NCBI GenBank assembly: GCA_947482805.1 | Contig: CANKLK010000007.1 | Coordinates: 1 to 30,937, forward strand | Direction of reading: 5' to 3' | Length of the DNA: 30,937 nucleotides | From: Flavobacteriaceae bacterium | GTDB taxonomy: Bacteria; Bacteroidota; Bacteroidia; Flavobacteriales; Flavobacteriaceae | Shown: positions 18,150 through 27,086 of the stretch, in pieces | Numbering within the stretch: position 1 is the stretch's first letter | Layout: every line of letters begins with the position of its first letter | Notes under the pieces: model-generated | Told to the model about the DNA's origin: nothing | Seen by the model: only the letters and a program-made list of their open reading frames with translations | The model's database searches: none | Translations under genes and position numbers: made by a program

Positions 18150-18628
18150 CAGATGGACCTCAATTTCTTAGCGGGGTTACCAGCATAAATTCCGGATTCT
18201 GTAATATCCTTTGTAACCACTGAACCAGCCCCAATTACTACACTATCACAAATTGAAACAGGTAAGATTGTTGTATTACTGCCAATAGATACATGATTAC
18301 CAATATTTGTTTCTTTCCACTTGGCTACATCACCTCTGGCAGGACCGCCTGCGTTAAAAAGATCATTTACAAACATTACACCATGTCCGATAAAGCAATG
18401 GCTACCTATGGTTACCAGCTCACAAATGAAACTATGCGATTGAATTTTACAATGTTTACCAATGGTAACATTTTTCTGAATTTCTGTAAAAGGTCCTACA
18501 AATGAATGATCTCCAATATTGCATCCATAGATATTCACCGGATGAACAATAGTTACCTCTTTGCCAAATTGTGCATTAACAATCCCAACCTGTCTTACTT
18601 TTGGCTGGTTATTTTGAAGCTGCTGCAT
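18149..18628 (-). CDS. wbpD: Hexapeptide-repeat N-acetyltransferase, WbpD-like
   Basis: 159 residues forming a left-handed beta helix: repeated imperfect hexapeptides from about residue 18 (GKEVTIVHPVNIYGCNIGDHSFVG) through IGKHCKI, IGSHCFIGHG, IGNHVSIGSNTTILP and VVIGAGSVVTKDI to the usual GNPAKKLRSI end. The central LFNAGGPARGDVAKW insertion is like that of WbpD/WlbB. It would acetylate the 3-amino group to give UDP-2,3-diacetamido-2,3-dideoxy-glucuronic acid. It is somewhat shorter than the Pseudomonas protein. It overlaps the WbpB-like gene by 20 nt and the WbpE-like gene by 1 codon position, forming the B-D-E set. Confidence 0.83.
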   Translation of the reverse strand: MQQLQNNQPKVRQVGIVNAQFGKEVTIVHPVNIYGCNIGDHSFVGPFTEIQKNVTIGKHCKIQSHSFICELVTIGSHCFIGHGVMFVNDLFNAGGPARGDVAKWKETNIGNHVSIGSNTTILPVSICDSVVIGAGSVVTKDITESGIYAGNPAKKLRSI

Positions 18629-19622
18629 AAATTTTTTGTATAATTTCGACTGTTTTCAATCCTTCAAATGCACTAGTAGTTATGCTCGCGCCTTTTTCAA
18701 GCACTTCAATCACGTTATCATAAACTAAGTTATGGTTACTCATAGAGCCTATGTAAGTACCATAATTATTAGGCCTGTTCCCTTCCGGAAGGTTCTCGAT
18801 TTTGATTCCATCAATTAGCTGATATTCCAATTCATTGAGGTATTGACCGCCAATTTTCACGGTTCCTTTCTCTGCAAAAATCGTTAAAGAGCCTTCCATA
18901 TTCTTTTGGTAACTATTAACTGTGTAGTTAATAGTTCCAATTGCACCATTGGTAAAGCGTAGGATTACAACGCCAGTATCTTCAAACTCGATACTCTTTT
19001 GGTGTTCATAATTACCCATCATGGCATTTACTTCTTCCACATCCCCAACCATCCAATAAAGCAGGTCCACAAAATGACTGAATTGCGTAAATAAAGTACC
19101 CCCATCAAGATCTTTGGTGCCTTTCCAAGAGTTATCATAATAAGCTTCGTCCCTGTTCCAGAAACAACTGAGCTGAATGCTGTTGATTTTTCCCAGCTTT
19201 CCCTCATCAATCAACTTTTTAACGGCAGCTACAGGAGGATTATAACGATTCTGCTTAATAGCAAATAAACGACGGTTGTTTTTTTCTGCAGCCTGAATCA
19301 TTCTTCCGCAGTCTGAAACTGTTAAAGCCATTGGCTTTTCACAAAGTACATGGACACCTGCATTTAGGCCCAGGATACTATGTTCAGCATGCAATCCATT
19401 GGGTGAGCAAACGGATAAAACATCAAAGCTATTAGTATCTTTCAATAAATCAGTTATGGAATAATAAACATTCGCATGATATTGGTGCGCCAGTGCATCA
19501 GCTTTCTCTGGAATAAAATCACAAACCGCAGTTAATTGTGCTTTGCTATTGATATGCTCTGCATGACGTTGGGCAATTCTTCCGCATCCAATGATAGCAA
19601 ATCTTAATGGAGAAACTCCCAT
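18609..19622 (-). CDS. wbpB: Gfo/Idh/MocA oxidoreductase, WbpB-like
   Basis: 337 residues. N-terminal Rossmann domain with FAIIGCGRIAQRHAEHI (8-24), the catalytic-region CEKPMALT (94-101), KQNRYNPP, and the C-terminal domain stretch WKGTKDLDGGTLFTQFSHFVD. The DGGTL-TQ-H-VD pattern is typical of WbpB/WlbA. These enzymes oxidise C3 of UDP-N-acetylglucosaminuronic acid to the 3-keto sugar with bound NAD, regenerated by 2-oxoglutarate from the WbpE step. The 6-dehydrogenase WbpA that makes the substrate is not in the window. ATG 19622 directly abuts the stop of the asparagine-synthase-like gene. Confidence 0.86.
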   Translation of the reverse strand: MGVSPLRFAIIGCGRIAQRHAEHINSKAQLTAVCDFIPEKADALAHQYHANVYYSITDLLKDTNSFDVLSVCSPNGLHAEHSILGLNAGVHVLCEKPMALTVSDCGRMIQAAEKNNRRLFAIKQNRYNPPVAAVKKLIDEGKLGKINSIQLSCFWNRDEAYYDNSWKGTKDLDGGTLFTQFSHFVDLLYWMVGDVEEVNAMMGNYEHQKSIEFEDTGVVILRFTNGAIGTINYTVNSYQKNMEGSLTIFAEKGTVKIGGQYLNELEYQLIDGIKIENLPEGNRPNNYGTYIGSMSNHNLVYDNVIEVLEKGASITTSAFEGLKTVEIIQKIYAAASK

Positions 19623-21542
19623 TTAATTTTTAGATTTATTAAATAATAAATGTGCGTTTAATATAGGCCATAGACGAAAACTTTCCGCTTCAGTCCATTT
19701 ATCTTTCTTAGCAGTACGCTCTGTAAAGTCTCTAATCACTTTACCATTCCAATAATTGCTGCTAAGAAAGGAAGCAGAATTTACTTCATCCAGTAATAGT
19801 GTTTTCAATTCGTTACGATACCAACTTTGTAATGGTGCATTAAACCCTGTTTTCAGCTTACGAGTGCGTATGGGCTCTGGAAGTATACCTTTCATTGCCT
19901 GCCGAAGAATCCGCTTGGTAAAACCACCCCCAAGTTTACTTTTCATGGGGAGCGAAAATACATAACGTACTAAACGATAATCGAGAAATGGCATCCGTAT
20001 TTCAATACTATTACGCATCGCGCCCCGGTCGAAATTGCGTAAAATTGTGGGTAAAACGTTATAATGAAAAGTTGAATAAAGCTGGGCCTCTGCTGGGTTG
20101 AAATGCGCTGGAACCGGCATAGAGGGTAAAGAAATAGTTGAAACATCAAATTGTTCGAACCATGATGGCTCTTGCTCATTTGTTTGAAGCTTTCTCTTTA
20201 CTCTACTCCATTGCTTTTGAAAAAAAGAATGACTATTGTTGTTGAATTCTTTTGCTTTTGTTTTTTGTTGATCAGTCGGCAACATTGAAAGATATGTATT
20301 TGTAACGTCATTTGAATAATCAGTATCGTCTTGTGTTCGGGCGTACTGAAGGGCCTCCCAAACATTATGAGAGTAACCATAAAGCATTTCATCTACTCCA
20401 TGACCATCCATTGAAACAGTAATCCCTTTGGAACGCATAGCGCCATATATACCATCCAAAATAAACAACGGTGTAGAGTACACCGTATCATAAGCTGTTA
20501 TGCTACTTAGTAAACGGTCCGTTAAATCTTTCCTGGTATTCATATCAAAAAACTCGCCAACCCCATGATTATGATTCAATACCTGCTCAGCATACAAACG
20601 TTCATCCTGCTCTGTCCCGGGAAATACAGCTACAAAAGCTCGCTGCCAATCTGAAGGCAAACGGTATAAATTTTTCTGATTTGATACAAGCTGATGAATT
20701 GTGCAGTACACCGCAGAAGAGTCAAGCCCTCCACTCAGTGCAGAAGCAATACTCACATCACTACGTAAGCGAAGTTTTATAGCATCTTCTAACAAAGCAA
20801 GAAACTCTTTTGACTGTTCACCAAAATTATCGGGCACCGTTACCAACTCCGCTCCAGTATCCCACCATTTGACAGTATCGAACGTTTCATCAGGTTTAAT
20901 GGTGAGGTAGTGTCCTGGACGGATCTGTTCAATTTGCTTGAAAATAGTCTTACCTAATCCTTCCAGTCCCCAAGGGTTTTGCAAAAGATACCTGAGATGA
21001 TTTTCTTCTGGCTGTCGATCATAACCTTCCAGATGTTTAAACTGATGTGTTTCAGAAGCAAACACTACTTGTTCCCCGGGCTGATGCAAGTAATAAAGAG
21101 GCTTAATACCAAAGCGATCTCTCGCCATCCATAATTCTTTGGTTTGTTCATCCCACAAAGCCAAAGCCCAAAAACCATTGAATCGATGCAGGCACTCCTT
21201 ACCCCAACAATGATAAGCTGCAAGCAATACTTCAGTATCAGAATCGGAATGAAATGAATATCCTTTCTGTTTTAACTCTTGACGAAGTTCTAAAAAATTG
21301 AATATTTCGCCATTAAATGTGATTGTCAAACGTCCATCAGCATAATGCATGGGTTGAGCTCCCTGCCCACTCAGATCAAGTATGGACAAACGACGATGTC
21401 CTAGTCCCAGAAACTGTTGAGGATGAATCCAACACCCTTCACCATCAGGTCCACGGTGCTTAATTGAATCTGATAAAGATTTGATTTCATTTGAGTTGAC
21501 CTGTTTTGATGAAAAGCGTATAATACCTGTAATACCACACAT
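19623..21542 (-). CDS. asnB: Asparagine synthase (glutamine-hydrolysing)-like amidotransferase
   Basis: 639 residues, full length. The N-terminal Ntn glutaminase domain starts MCGITGIIRF with the nucleophile Cys2, then KHRGPDGEG, RRLSILDLS and FNGEIFNF. The synthetase domain has the PP-loop SGGLDSS at 270-276 and ends with RNSIEIRMPFLDYRLVRYVFSLP and KTGFNAP. AsnB homologues in O-antigen loci (WbpS-type) are thought to convert uronic acid carboxyls to uronamides. Its position immediately before the WbpB/D/E set makes the diacetamido-uronic acid a natural target. A housekeeping asparagine synthetase role cannot be excluded from sequence. Confidence 0.9.
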   Translation of the reverse strand: MCGITGIIRFSSKQVNSNEIKSLSDSIKHRGPDGEGCWIHPQQFLGLGHRRLSILDLSGQGAQPMHYADGRLTITFNGEIFNFLELRQELKQKGYSFHSDSDTEVLLAAYHCWGKECLHRFNGFWALALWDEQTKELWMARDRFGIKPLYYLHQPGEQVVFASETHQFKHLEGYDRQPEENHLRYLLQNPWGLEGLGKTIFKQIEQIRPGHYLTIKPDETFDTVKWWDTGAELVTVPDNFGEQSKEFLALLEDAIKLRLRSDVSIASALSGGLDSSAVYCTIHQLVSNQKNLYRLPSDWQRAFVAVFPGTEQDERLYAEQVLNHNHGVGEFFDMNTRKDLTDRLLSSITAYDTVYSTPLFILDGIYGAMRSKGITVSMDGHGVDEMLYGYSHNVWEALQYARTQDDTDYSNDVTNTYLSMLPTDQQKTKAKEFNNNSHSFFQKQWSRVKRKLQTNEQEPSWFEQFDVSTISLPSMPVPAHFNPAEAQLYSTFHYNVLPTILRNFDRGAMRNSIEIRMPFLDYRLVRYVFSLPMKSKLGGGFTKRILRQAMKGILPEPIRTRKLKTGFNAPLQSWYRNELKTLLLDEVNSASFLSSNYWNGKVIRDFTERTAKKDKWTEAESFRLWPILNAHLLFNKSKN

Positions 21543-21545
21543 AAA

Positions 21546-22112
21546 TCAAATCTCTTTTAGAATACGGGCAGGAACTCCTCCAAGTACGACATTTGAAGGG
21601 AATGACTTGGTCACAACACTATTAGCCCCCACTGTAACATTATCACCTAATTCAACGCCCGCAAGAATGACAACTCCATTTCCAAGCCAGCAATTTTTTC
21701 CTATTTTCACAGACTTTGTATGATAAATATTACGGTCGAGTAAATCATGATTACCGGTTTGTATACAAACATTGAAGGCCCATATTGTTTTTTCACCTAT
21801 TTCTAATGTGGTTCCTTTAAAAATTGTAAAATAACACCCCCCACTCACTGCAAAACTTAATTTAATGCTTTCATCGTTTGGTGGTAGAACAATGTTTTCA
21901 TATCCATCAATCAAATTAGTAAAGTATACCGAAAATGGAATTGTACTATTTATTCCGAACAAACGCTGATGGACAAAATTCATAAAGAGAATACCCTTGG
22001 GGATTCTCTTGTAATATGGTTTTTTCAGCAGCTTGTCAAAATAAAAATTGTTAACTGACAGAAAAACTAAATTCAACAGACGCTTTGTAAAAAAAATACT
22101 ACGTATTATCAA
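21546..22112 (-). CDS. Hexapeptide-repeat acyltransferase (LbH, colanic-acid type)
   Basis: 188 residues from TTG 22112. An ATG at 21983 would give 145 residues but would leave a gap of 144 bp and drop the RIPKGI-containing N-terminus that precedes the repeats in relatives. The body has LAVSGG-like SFAVSGGCYFTIF, EIGEKTIWAFNVCIQTGNHD with the conserved catalytic His, IGKNCWLGNGVVILAGVELGDNVTVGANSVVTKS and a final GGVPARILKEI. It is of the maltose/nodulation (CatB/NodL/WcaB) acetyltransferase type. It probably O- or N-acetylates a sugar of this polysaccharide; it is also a candidate for the FdtC/QdtC step. Confidence 0.83.
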   Translation of the reverse strand: MIIRSIFFTKRLLNLVFLSVNNFYFDKLLKKPYYKRIPKGILFMNFVHQRLFGINSTIPFSVYFTNLIDGYENIVLPPNDESIKLSFAVSGGCYFTIFKGTTLEIGEKTIWAFNVCIQTGNHDLLDRNIYHTKSVKIGKNCWLGNGVVILAGVELGDNVTVGANSVVTKSFPSNVVLGGVPARILKEI

Positions 22113-22127
22113 CTATTTTGAATAAAT

Positions 22128-23396
22128 TCAAGAAGGAACTATTACATCAAAGTCGCTGTAAAATCCATCATATCCACTATGATAAGCGATACCTGTTTCA
22201 AAAAAATCACTTACTTCTACTTGAAATACTTTACCAGCTTCGAGAAAATCCTGATCAATGCCATCTCTACGAATTGCAACGTTCATTGTATATAAACCGG
22301 TATGTAACACTATTCTGGGGATACGAATAATTATCACCCCAATTGGCTTGGTCAAACGTATTTCCTGTTTTTTGTATAGATTTGTTGCCATAAACATTGG
22401 CCGATCATTTGCACTCCAAATACCCAATGCGAATTCGTAAGCACTATTCTCATCTATATTTCTTGCTTCATAATGAAATATTATGTCCAATTGTGCACCG
22501 GAAACAATCAAGCCAGAGTCATGTGATGATTTTAATTCTAAGTCTATTATTTTTACATCTCCTTTACCAGTACGTTTATCAATGTTTAAACCAGATTTTA
22601 ATGATTTGCCAATAAGTTGGTAAGCACTCAACACCTTTTCTAATTTTTCAAAAATCTGAACCATCCCATCTTGTAACAAGAGCCCTTTATCACACAAATT
22701 ATTTATTGCACTGAGGTTATGACTTACAAAAAGAACTGTTCTACCATTTCGTTGACTGACATCTTTCATTTTACCTAATGCTTTCTTCTGAAACTCAGCA
22801 TCTCCAACCGCCAGCACTTCATCTACTATCAAAATCTCTGGCTCGAGGTGTGCTGCAACAGCAAAGGCCAATCGTACATACATGCCAGATGAATAACGTT
22901 TCACCGGAGTGTCAATATATCTTTCTACACCAGCAAAATCAACAATCTCATCAAACTTACTCTGAATTTCCCTTCGGGTCATTCCCAGAATTGCGCCGTT
23001 CAAAAAGATATTATCCCTTCCGCTCAATTCCGGATGAAATCCAGTTCCTACTTCCAACAAGCTGGCCACCCGTCCTTTGATCTTAACACTGCCAGTTGTA
23101 GGTGCAGTTGTTCGACTTAAAATCTTCAAAAGAGTACTCTTTCCAGCGCCATTACGACCAATTATACCAAGCACTTCTCCCTGCTTCACTTCAAAATTGA
23201 TGTCTTTCAATGCCCAAACATAATCACTATCACCCTTAATTTTTCTGTCATTGGATTCACTAATCTTCAGGTATGGGTCTCCCTTGCCTCTAATCTTATA
23301 CCACCAGCGGTTGATATCATGGGAAATAGTACCAGTTCCGACCTGGCCGAGGCGGTATTGTTTATAAAGAGAGTCAACCTTAATTACAACAGGCAT
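22128..23396 (-). CDS. wzt: Polysaccharide ABC exporter ATP-binding protein Wzt with C-terminal domain
   Basis: 422 residues. The ATPase domain has Walker A GRNGAGKST (80-88), signature YSSGM (168-172), Walker B ILIVDE (188-193) and an H-loop VLFVSHN, with the short extra insert (about 25-60) before the Walker A region that is common in O-antigen/teichoate exporters. From about 250 to 422 there is a beta-rich Wzt_C-type domain with FHYEA, ALGIWSANDRPMF and a typical GLYTMNVAI. In E. coli O8/O9a this domain recognises the modified chain end before export. It works with Wzm (29419-30495), though five genes separate the two. ATG 23396 follows a 119-bp gap. Confidence 0.93.
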   Translation of the reverse strand: MPVVIKVDSLYKQYRLGQVGTGTISHDINRWWYKIRGKGDPYLKISESNDRKIKGDSDYVWALKDINFEVKQGEVLGIIGRNGAGKSTLLKILSRTTAPTTGSVKIKGRVASLLEVGTGFHPELSGRDNIFLNGAILGMTRREIQSKFDEIVDFAGVERYIDTPVKRYSSGMYVRLAFAVAAHLEPEILIVDEVLAVGDAEFQKKALGKMKDVSQRNGRTVLFVSHNLSAINNLCDKGLLLQDGMVQIFEKLEKVLSAYQLIGKSLKSGLNIDKRTGKGDVKIIDLELKSSHDSGLIVSGAQLDIIFHYEARNIDENSAYEFALGIWSANDRPMFMATNLYKKQEIRLTKPIGVIIIRIPRIVLHTGLYTMNVAIRRDGIDQDFLEAGKVFQVEVSDFFETGIAYHSGYDGFYSDFDVIVPS

Positions 23397-23480
23397 ATTA
23401 CATAATATGTCAAATAATGGTAGAAGATTTTAATTAACTCCTTGCATTATTGAGTTTAGTAAATCGAAATATATCATAAT

Positions 23481-23508
23481 CTTAGAAAATTAGAATTAAT
23501 TTTCTAAG
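23481..23508. terminator. Perfect 12-bp AT-rich stem-loop between the membrane-protein gene and wzt
   Basis: CTTAGAAAATTA at 23481-23492 is exactly complementary to TAATTTTCTAAG at 23497-23508, with a GAAT loop. It begins 8 bp after the stop codon of the membrane-protein gene (stop at 23516-23518) and 85 bp before the wzt start. Position and symmetry suggest a transcription terminator or an mRNA end-stabilising hairpin. The stem is AT-rich and has no clean U-run after it, so it may be a weak terminator. Confidence 0.5.
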
Positions 23509-23515
23509 AGAAACT

Positions 23516-25183
23516 TTAATTTAGGCAAATATTTTTTTTGTGCCGAGAATATGAATTATGAAAACTAGGTATAATATCAGAAAAAGAATATAGTACATCA
23601 AGATTGTCATCTATTTGTACAGGTATATCTTTATTAAACTTTTTACTCTTTAAAGTAAAATAATTATTGTAGCTCATTGAAATACCCTTGTAAAAGTTTG
23701 GCTTATTGTAAAATGATGTGTTTATGAAGTAAAAAAATGAGGTAAAGCAAATCGAAAAAGGTAAAATCAATTTTTTTCTAAGATGATAAAATAGAAATAT
23801 AGTATCGAGTAATAAAATTAATGCAAGTGAAAAATAATCGTTATTGTAGAACTGAAACTCTTCTGGAACATTATACATTATTGCACTAAGGAAGTGACCT
23901 ACTAAAATATTTAAAATTGAAAACATTAAAAGGTACTTAAAACAATCTCTTGAAATATTATTACTAAAAATTCGACCCTTGAAAATAAATAAGAGAATAA
24001 GCAAATTTAAACAAATAAAAACACCTAATGGCGAAATCATTGTGTGATATCCATGGTAAATAAATATTCTACTTACAGCGGTTAGCAGACTCCACGGTGG
24101 CTTGTTTTGGGAATATAATTGCGGAATACATGTCTGTGCATAAAAGAAATAGTATAATATGAATAAACAACATGTAGTTAGAACGGATATAACGTCGTAG
24201 TAAAACTTTCTTTCACTAAAATTAGCTGCAATATTTTCCCAATTGATTGAAAATAGAAAACAGGTGGCAATTAAAACTGCCCCGGGTAATGGGTAAGAAA
24301 AAAGAAGTATTGGATAAAAATAAAAGAAATCAATAGTTCTGATTTTATTTTGCAATATCTCTAAAATGAAATAGACAAATATTGAAGCTATTAAAAATTG
24401 TTTAGGATGGTGAATAATACCAAATTCAAGGAAAGAATGAGATAACACCAATAATGAGATTATTACAATTATAGATATTCTAAATTTCAAAATACTGAAG
24501 TTTCTTGTTATTGTCATAAGCGACACTTCAATAAATCCGATAAAAAGTATTAAAAATAAACTTGGTTGAAATACTAAAATATTTATTTCAAATTGGTTGA
24601 AAGATTCAAATAATCCTAATTGATTTAAAATAGATAAAAAATCATAATGAAATGCTAAAAACCAAAGGTCCCAGTAATGATAAATCATTCCTGGAATTAA
24701 TTGTAATTCCCCAGTATGAATATTGACCGTCTCTACTCCAGTAAACTTTAAACTAGATGCAATCGTGTGGTAAAAAGCCTGGTCGGAATACCCTGTATTA
24801 ATTTGGCTAGAAAAATGAAATAAATATTTTGCTAAATAAAAAATAAGAAATCCTAAAAAGCCTAAAAGTGAAAATTTAATCCAATTCTCATTATTCGCTT
24901 TTGGTATTACTCCATTTATCGACATACTTCTTTCGTAAAAAAAAATGAGAATTGGAAGACATGTCACAGAAACAGAGTTCAATAAATAAGTAGACTTAAT
25001 TAGAACATAGAAAAAAACTAAAATTAGAAGCCCATATAAAACTGTCTTGAAAACAGAAAAATAAATTTCTTTTCCTATTAATATTCTAGTAGTTATTTTA
25101 AATACTATTCCAATCGAAAAATAAGTTAGTAGTAATACTAGTATTAAAAATATAGAATTTATTATTAGTAATAAGTCTAGCAT
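23516..25183 (-). CDS. Large polytopic membrane protein, possible GT-C glycosyltransferase
   Basis: 555 residues with no family I can name confidently. It is extremely hydrophobic, with about twelve predicted membrane segments, and very rich in Phe, Ile, Leu and Tyr, reflecting low GC. After the third or fourth helix there is a loop reading INTGYSDQAFYHTIASSL (Asp134) and further on MIYHYWDLWFLAFHY. An acidic residue in an early external loop followed by aromatic-rich helices is common in GT-C transferases. A polyprenol-phosphate GT2 in the same block (27079-28005) could supply its donor. A Wzy-like polymerase is the alternative, though it would be unexpected with an ABC exporter. The start ATG 25183 has 121 bp upstream. 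Confidence 0.6.
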   Translation of the reverse strand: MLDLLLIINSIFLILVLLLTYFSIGIVFKITTRILIGKEIYFSVFKTVLYGLLILVFFYVLIKSTYLLNSVSVTCLPILIFFYERSMSINGVIPKANNENWIKFSLLGFLGFLIFYLAKYLFHFSSQINTGYSDQAFYHTIASSLKFTGVETVNIHTGELQLIPGMIYHYWDLWFLAFHYDFLSILNQLGLFESFNQFEINILVFQPSLFLILFIGFIEVSLMTITRNFSILKFRISIIVIISLLVLSHSFLEFGIIHHPKQFLIASIFVYFILEILQNKIRTIDFFYFYPILLFSYPLPGAVLIATCFLFSINWENIAANFSERKFYYDVISVLTTCCLFILYYFFYAQTCIPQLYSQNKPPWSLLTAVSRIFIYHGYHTMISPLGVFICLNLLILLFIFKGRIFSNNISRDCFKYLLMFSILNILVGHFLSAIMYNVPEEFQFYNNDYFSLALILLLDTIFLFYHLRKKLILPFSICFTSFFYFINTSFYNKPNFYKGISMSYNNYFTLKSKKFNKDIPVQIDDNLDVLYSFSDIIPSFHNSYSRHKKNICLN

Positions 25184-25304
25184 AAATTGGAATGAATATA
25201 AAGTAAAACTAGTATTTTTAAAATCATATTAATTTAACTTGCCTGTTTGATTTGAAATTAACTTCTATCTGTCTTAATGTTGGATTATTGCGATTGTTAT
25301 TAAG

Positions 25305-26447
25305 CTAAAAAGACTCATTTTTTAGAATATCACAAATTTTATCTATTTGATAAAACTCTAATTCATAAAAAAAAGGTAATCGAAGTAAACATTCTGAATA
25401 TCTATCAGATTGTGGCAATAATCTTTCACATGAGTTACTTTGTTCATAATACAAACTTTTGTGAAGGCTCTGATAATGAAAAACACTTAAAATATTTTCT
25501 TTTCTCAGTTTATTAATTGCATTACTGCGACTAGTCTCATTTTGAAATACTATATAATACATATGAGCATTGTTAGTGGAATAATCTGGAATTAATGGCA
25601 AATCAAAGATGTTTTCTAAATTAGTTTTAAAATTATTATCATATCGCTTCCACAGTAAACTTCGTCGATCTTGGATATCCTGTAGTTTTTCTAATTGAGC
25701 ATATAAGAATGCGGCAATAATATCTGAAGGCAAAAAAGAGCTCCCAATATCAACCCATCCATACTTATCAACTTCGCCTCTGAAGAACTTACTACGATTT
25801 GTTCCCTTTTCTCTTATAATCTCTGATCTTTCAACGAAAGATAAATCGTTGATAACTAACATGCCGCCTTCACCAGATATTATATTCTTTGTTTCGTGAA
25901 AGCTAAAAGCGGCTAGATGACCAAAGCTGCCCAGAGGCTTTTTTGTCCCATCATAACTTGTATAATAACTATCAATTGCTTGTGCGGCATCTTCTATTAC
26001 AAATAGATTATATTTATTTGAAATCTCCATGATTTTATCCATGTTACATGCTACACCAGCATAGTGTACTGGTACTATAGCTTTTGTCAAAGGAGTAATT
26101 AAAGCCTCAATTTTAGACTCATCAATTCCGGGATGATCAGAGCGGCTTTCGCAAAAGATTATTCTTGCACCTCTTAAAGCAAATGCATTTGCAGTAGAGA
26201 CAAAAGTAAAAGACGGCATTATCACTTCATCTCCTGGCTTTATGTTAATGAGGATAGCTGCCATTTCTAAAGCATCGGTACAGGAAGTTGTAAGAAGACA
26301 TTTACTGAAGCCATACTTATTCTCAAAAAAAGAATGGCAAAGTCTAGTAAAAGAACCATCTCCTGAAATCTTACCAGATTTCACCGCTGTTTCGATATAC
26401 TGTGTTTCTTTACCTGAAAAATAAGGTTTATTAAAGGGAATCGACAT
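25305..26447 (-). CDS. rffA: dTDP-4-amino-4,6-dideoxygalactose transaminase, RffA/WecE-type
   Basis: 380 residues, closely resembling E. coli RffA/WecE over its whole length: IPFNKPYFSGKE, SGKISGDGSFTRLC, LLTTSCTDALEMAAIL, DEVIMPSFTFVSTANAFALRG, VPVHYAGVACNMD, FSFHETKNI with the PLP Lys at about 188, IIREKGTNRSKFFRGEVDKY, and a C-terminal HYQSLHKS with LLRLPFFYEL. It should aminate C4 of dTDP-4-keto-6-deoxyglucose to dTDP-4-amino-4,6-dideoxygalactose (Fuc4N). Its stop is 121 bp before the membrane protein start, and its ATG is 6 bp after the PglD-like gene, the likely next enzyme. It belongs to the AT-rich block between wzm and wzt. Confidence 0.92.
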   Translation of the reverse strand: MSIPFNKPYFSGKETQYIETAVKSGKISGDGSFTRLCHSFFENKYGFSKCLLTTSCTDALEMAAILINIKPGDEVIMPSFTFVSTANAFALRGARIIFCESRSDHPGIDESKIEALITPLTKAIVPVHYAGVACNMDKIMEISNKYNLFVIEDAAQAIDSYYTSYDGTKKPLGSFGHLAAFSFHETKNIISGEGGMLVINDLSFVERSEIIREKGTNRSKFFRGEVDKYGWVDIGSSFLPSDIIAAFLYAQLEKLQDIQDRRSLLWKRYDNNFKTNLENIFDLPLIPDYSTNNAHMYYIVFQNETSRSNAINKLRKENILSVFHYQSLHKSLYYEQSNSCERLLPQSDRYSECLLRLPFFYELEFYQIDKICDILKNESF

Positions 26448-26453
26448 ATAAAA

Positions 26454-27086
26454 CTAAACTACAAGTTTCGCAGGCACACCATAATATAAACCGGCATATG
26501 TTAAGCTTTTTGTTACAACAGCTCCCGCACCAACTTTAACATCATCAGCAATTGAAATATTATCAATAAGTGTTGCTCCCACTCCTAAAAAACATTTCTT
26601 CCCAACTGATGAAAATCCTGAAACTACAACCCTTGGAGCTAAGAAACTACTTTCCCCAATTATACTATCATGAGCAATACAGTTGTGAAGATTAATTATG
26701 CAGTTAGATTCAATTACTACATTTGAGTCAATCGTACAACCAGGATAAATAATTACACCAGAACCAATTTTAGCAGTATTATCAACCCAACAAGAGGAAT
26801 GAATGATTTTACCAAAAGGAATAAGATTTTTAAATCGCTTGTAAATATTAGCTTTTGCAGCCAAATGCTTATACCCAATACCAATTAACATTTCATCAAA
26901 TTTCTGATTTTTATACTGTCTTAATAGATCTGAAGAACTTCCAATTACTTTATTACTGTTTTCACCTTCTGATTTGGTATAGTCATCAAAGAAAACAACT
27001 TCATCGTAATGGTTATCACTAACTGCTAAGTGAGCAATCTGTTGACCTAAATGAGACGACCCCAATATAGCAAGCGTTTTACTCAT
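26454..27086 (-). CDS. PglD/NeuD-like sugar acyltransferase
   Basis: 210 residues from ATG 27086. The frame is open to a GTG at 27161, but that overlaps the upstream GT2 by more than 80 nt and adds no family sequence. An N-terminal Rossmann-like part (KTLAILGSSHLGQQIAHLA, VVFFDDY) precedes a left-handed beta helix with HSSCWVDNTAKIGSGVIIYPGCTIDSNV-type hexapeptides, CIAHDSIIGE with the catalytic His region, and VGAGAVVTKSLTYAGLYYGVPAKLV. PglD-family enzymes acetylate UDP- or dTDP-linked 4-amino sugars. Directly after it in the mRNA comes the RffA-type aminotransferase, so acylation of dTDP-Fuc4N is the best guess. Confidence 0.87.
   Translation of the reverse strand: MSKTLAILGSSHLGQQIAHLAVSDNHYDEVVFFDDYTKSEGENSNKVIGSSSDLLRQYKNQKFDEMLIGIGYKHLAAKANIYKRFKNLIPFGKIIHSSCWVDNTAKIGSGVIIYPGCTIDSNVVIESNCIINLHNCIAHDSIIGESSFLAPRVVVSGFSSVGKKCFLGVGATLIDNISIADDVKVGAGAVVTKSLTYAGLYYGVPAKLVV

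Noticed and set aside
23516..25183. Wzy O-antigen polymerase
   Set aside because: Export here is by Wzm/Wzt, which does not need Wzy. The protein also has an early external acidic loop more like GT-C enzymes. It is kept only as an alternative.
25261..25304. Possible hairpin CTTAAT...ATTAAG downstream of the membrane-protein promoter region
   Set aside because: Only 6 paired bases with a loop of about 20 nt, which is expected by chance in such AT-rich DNA.
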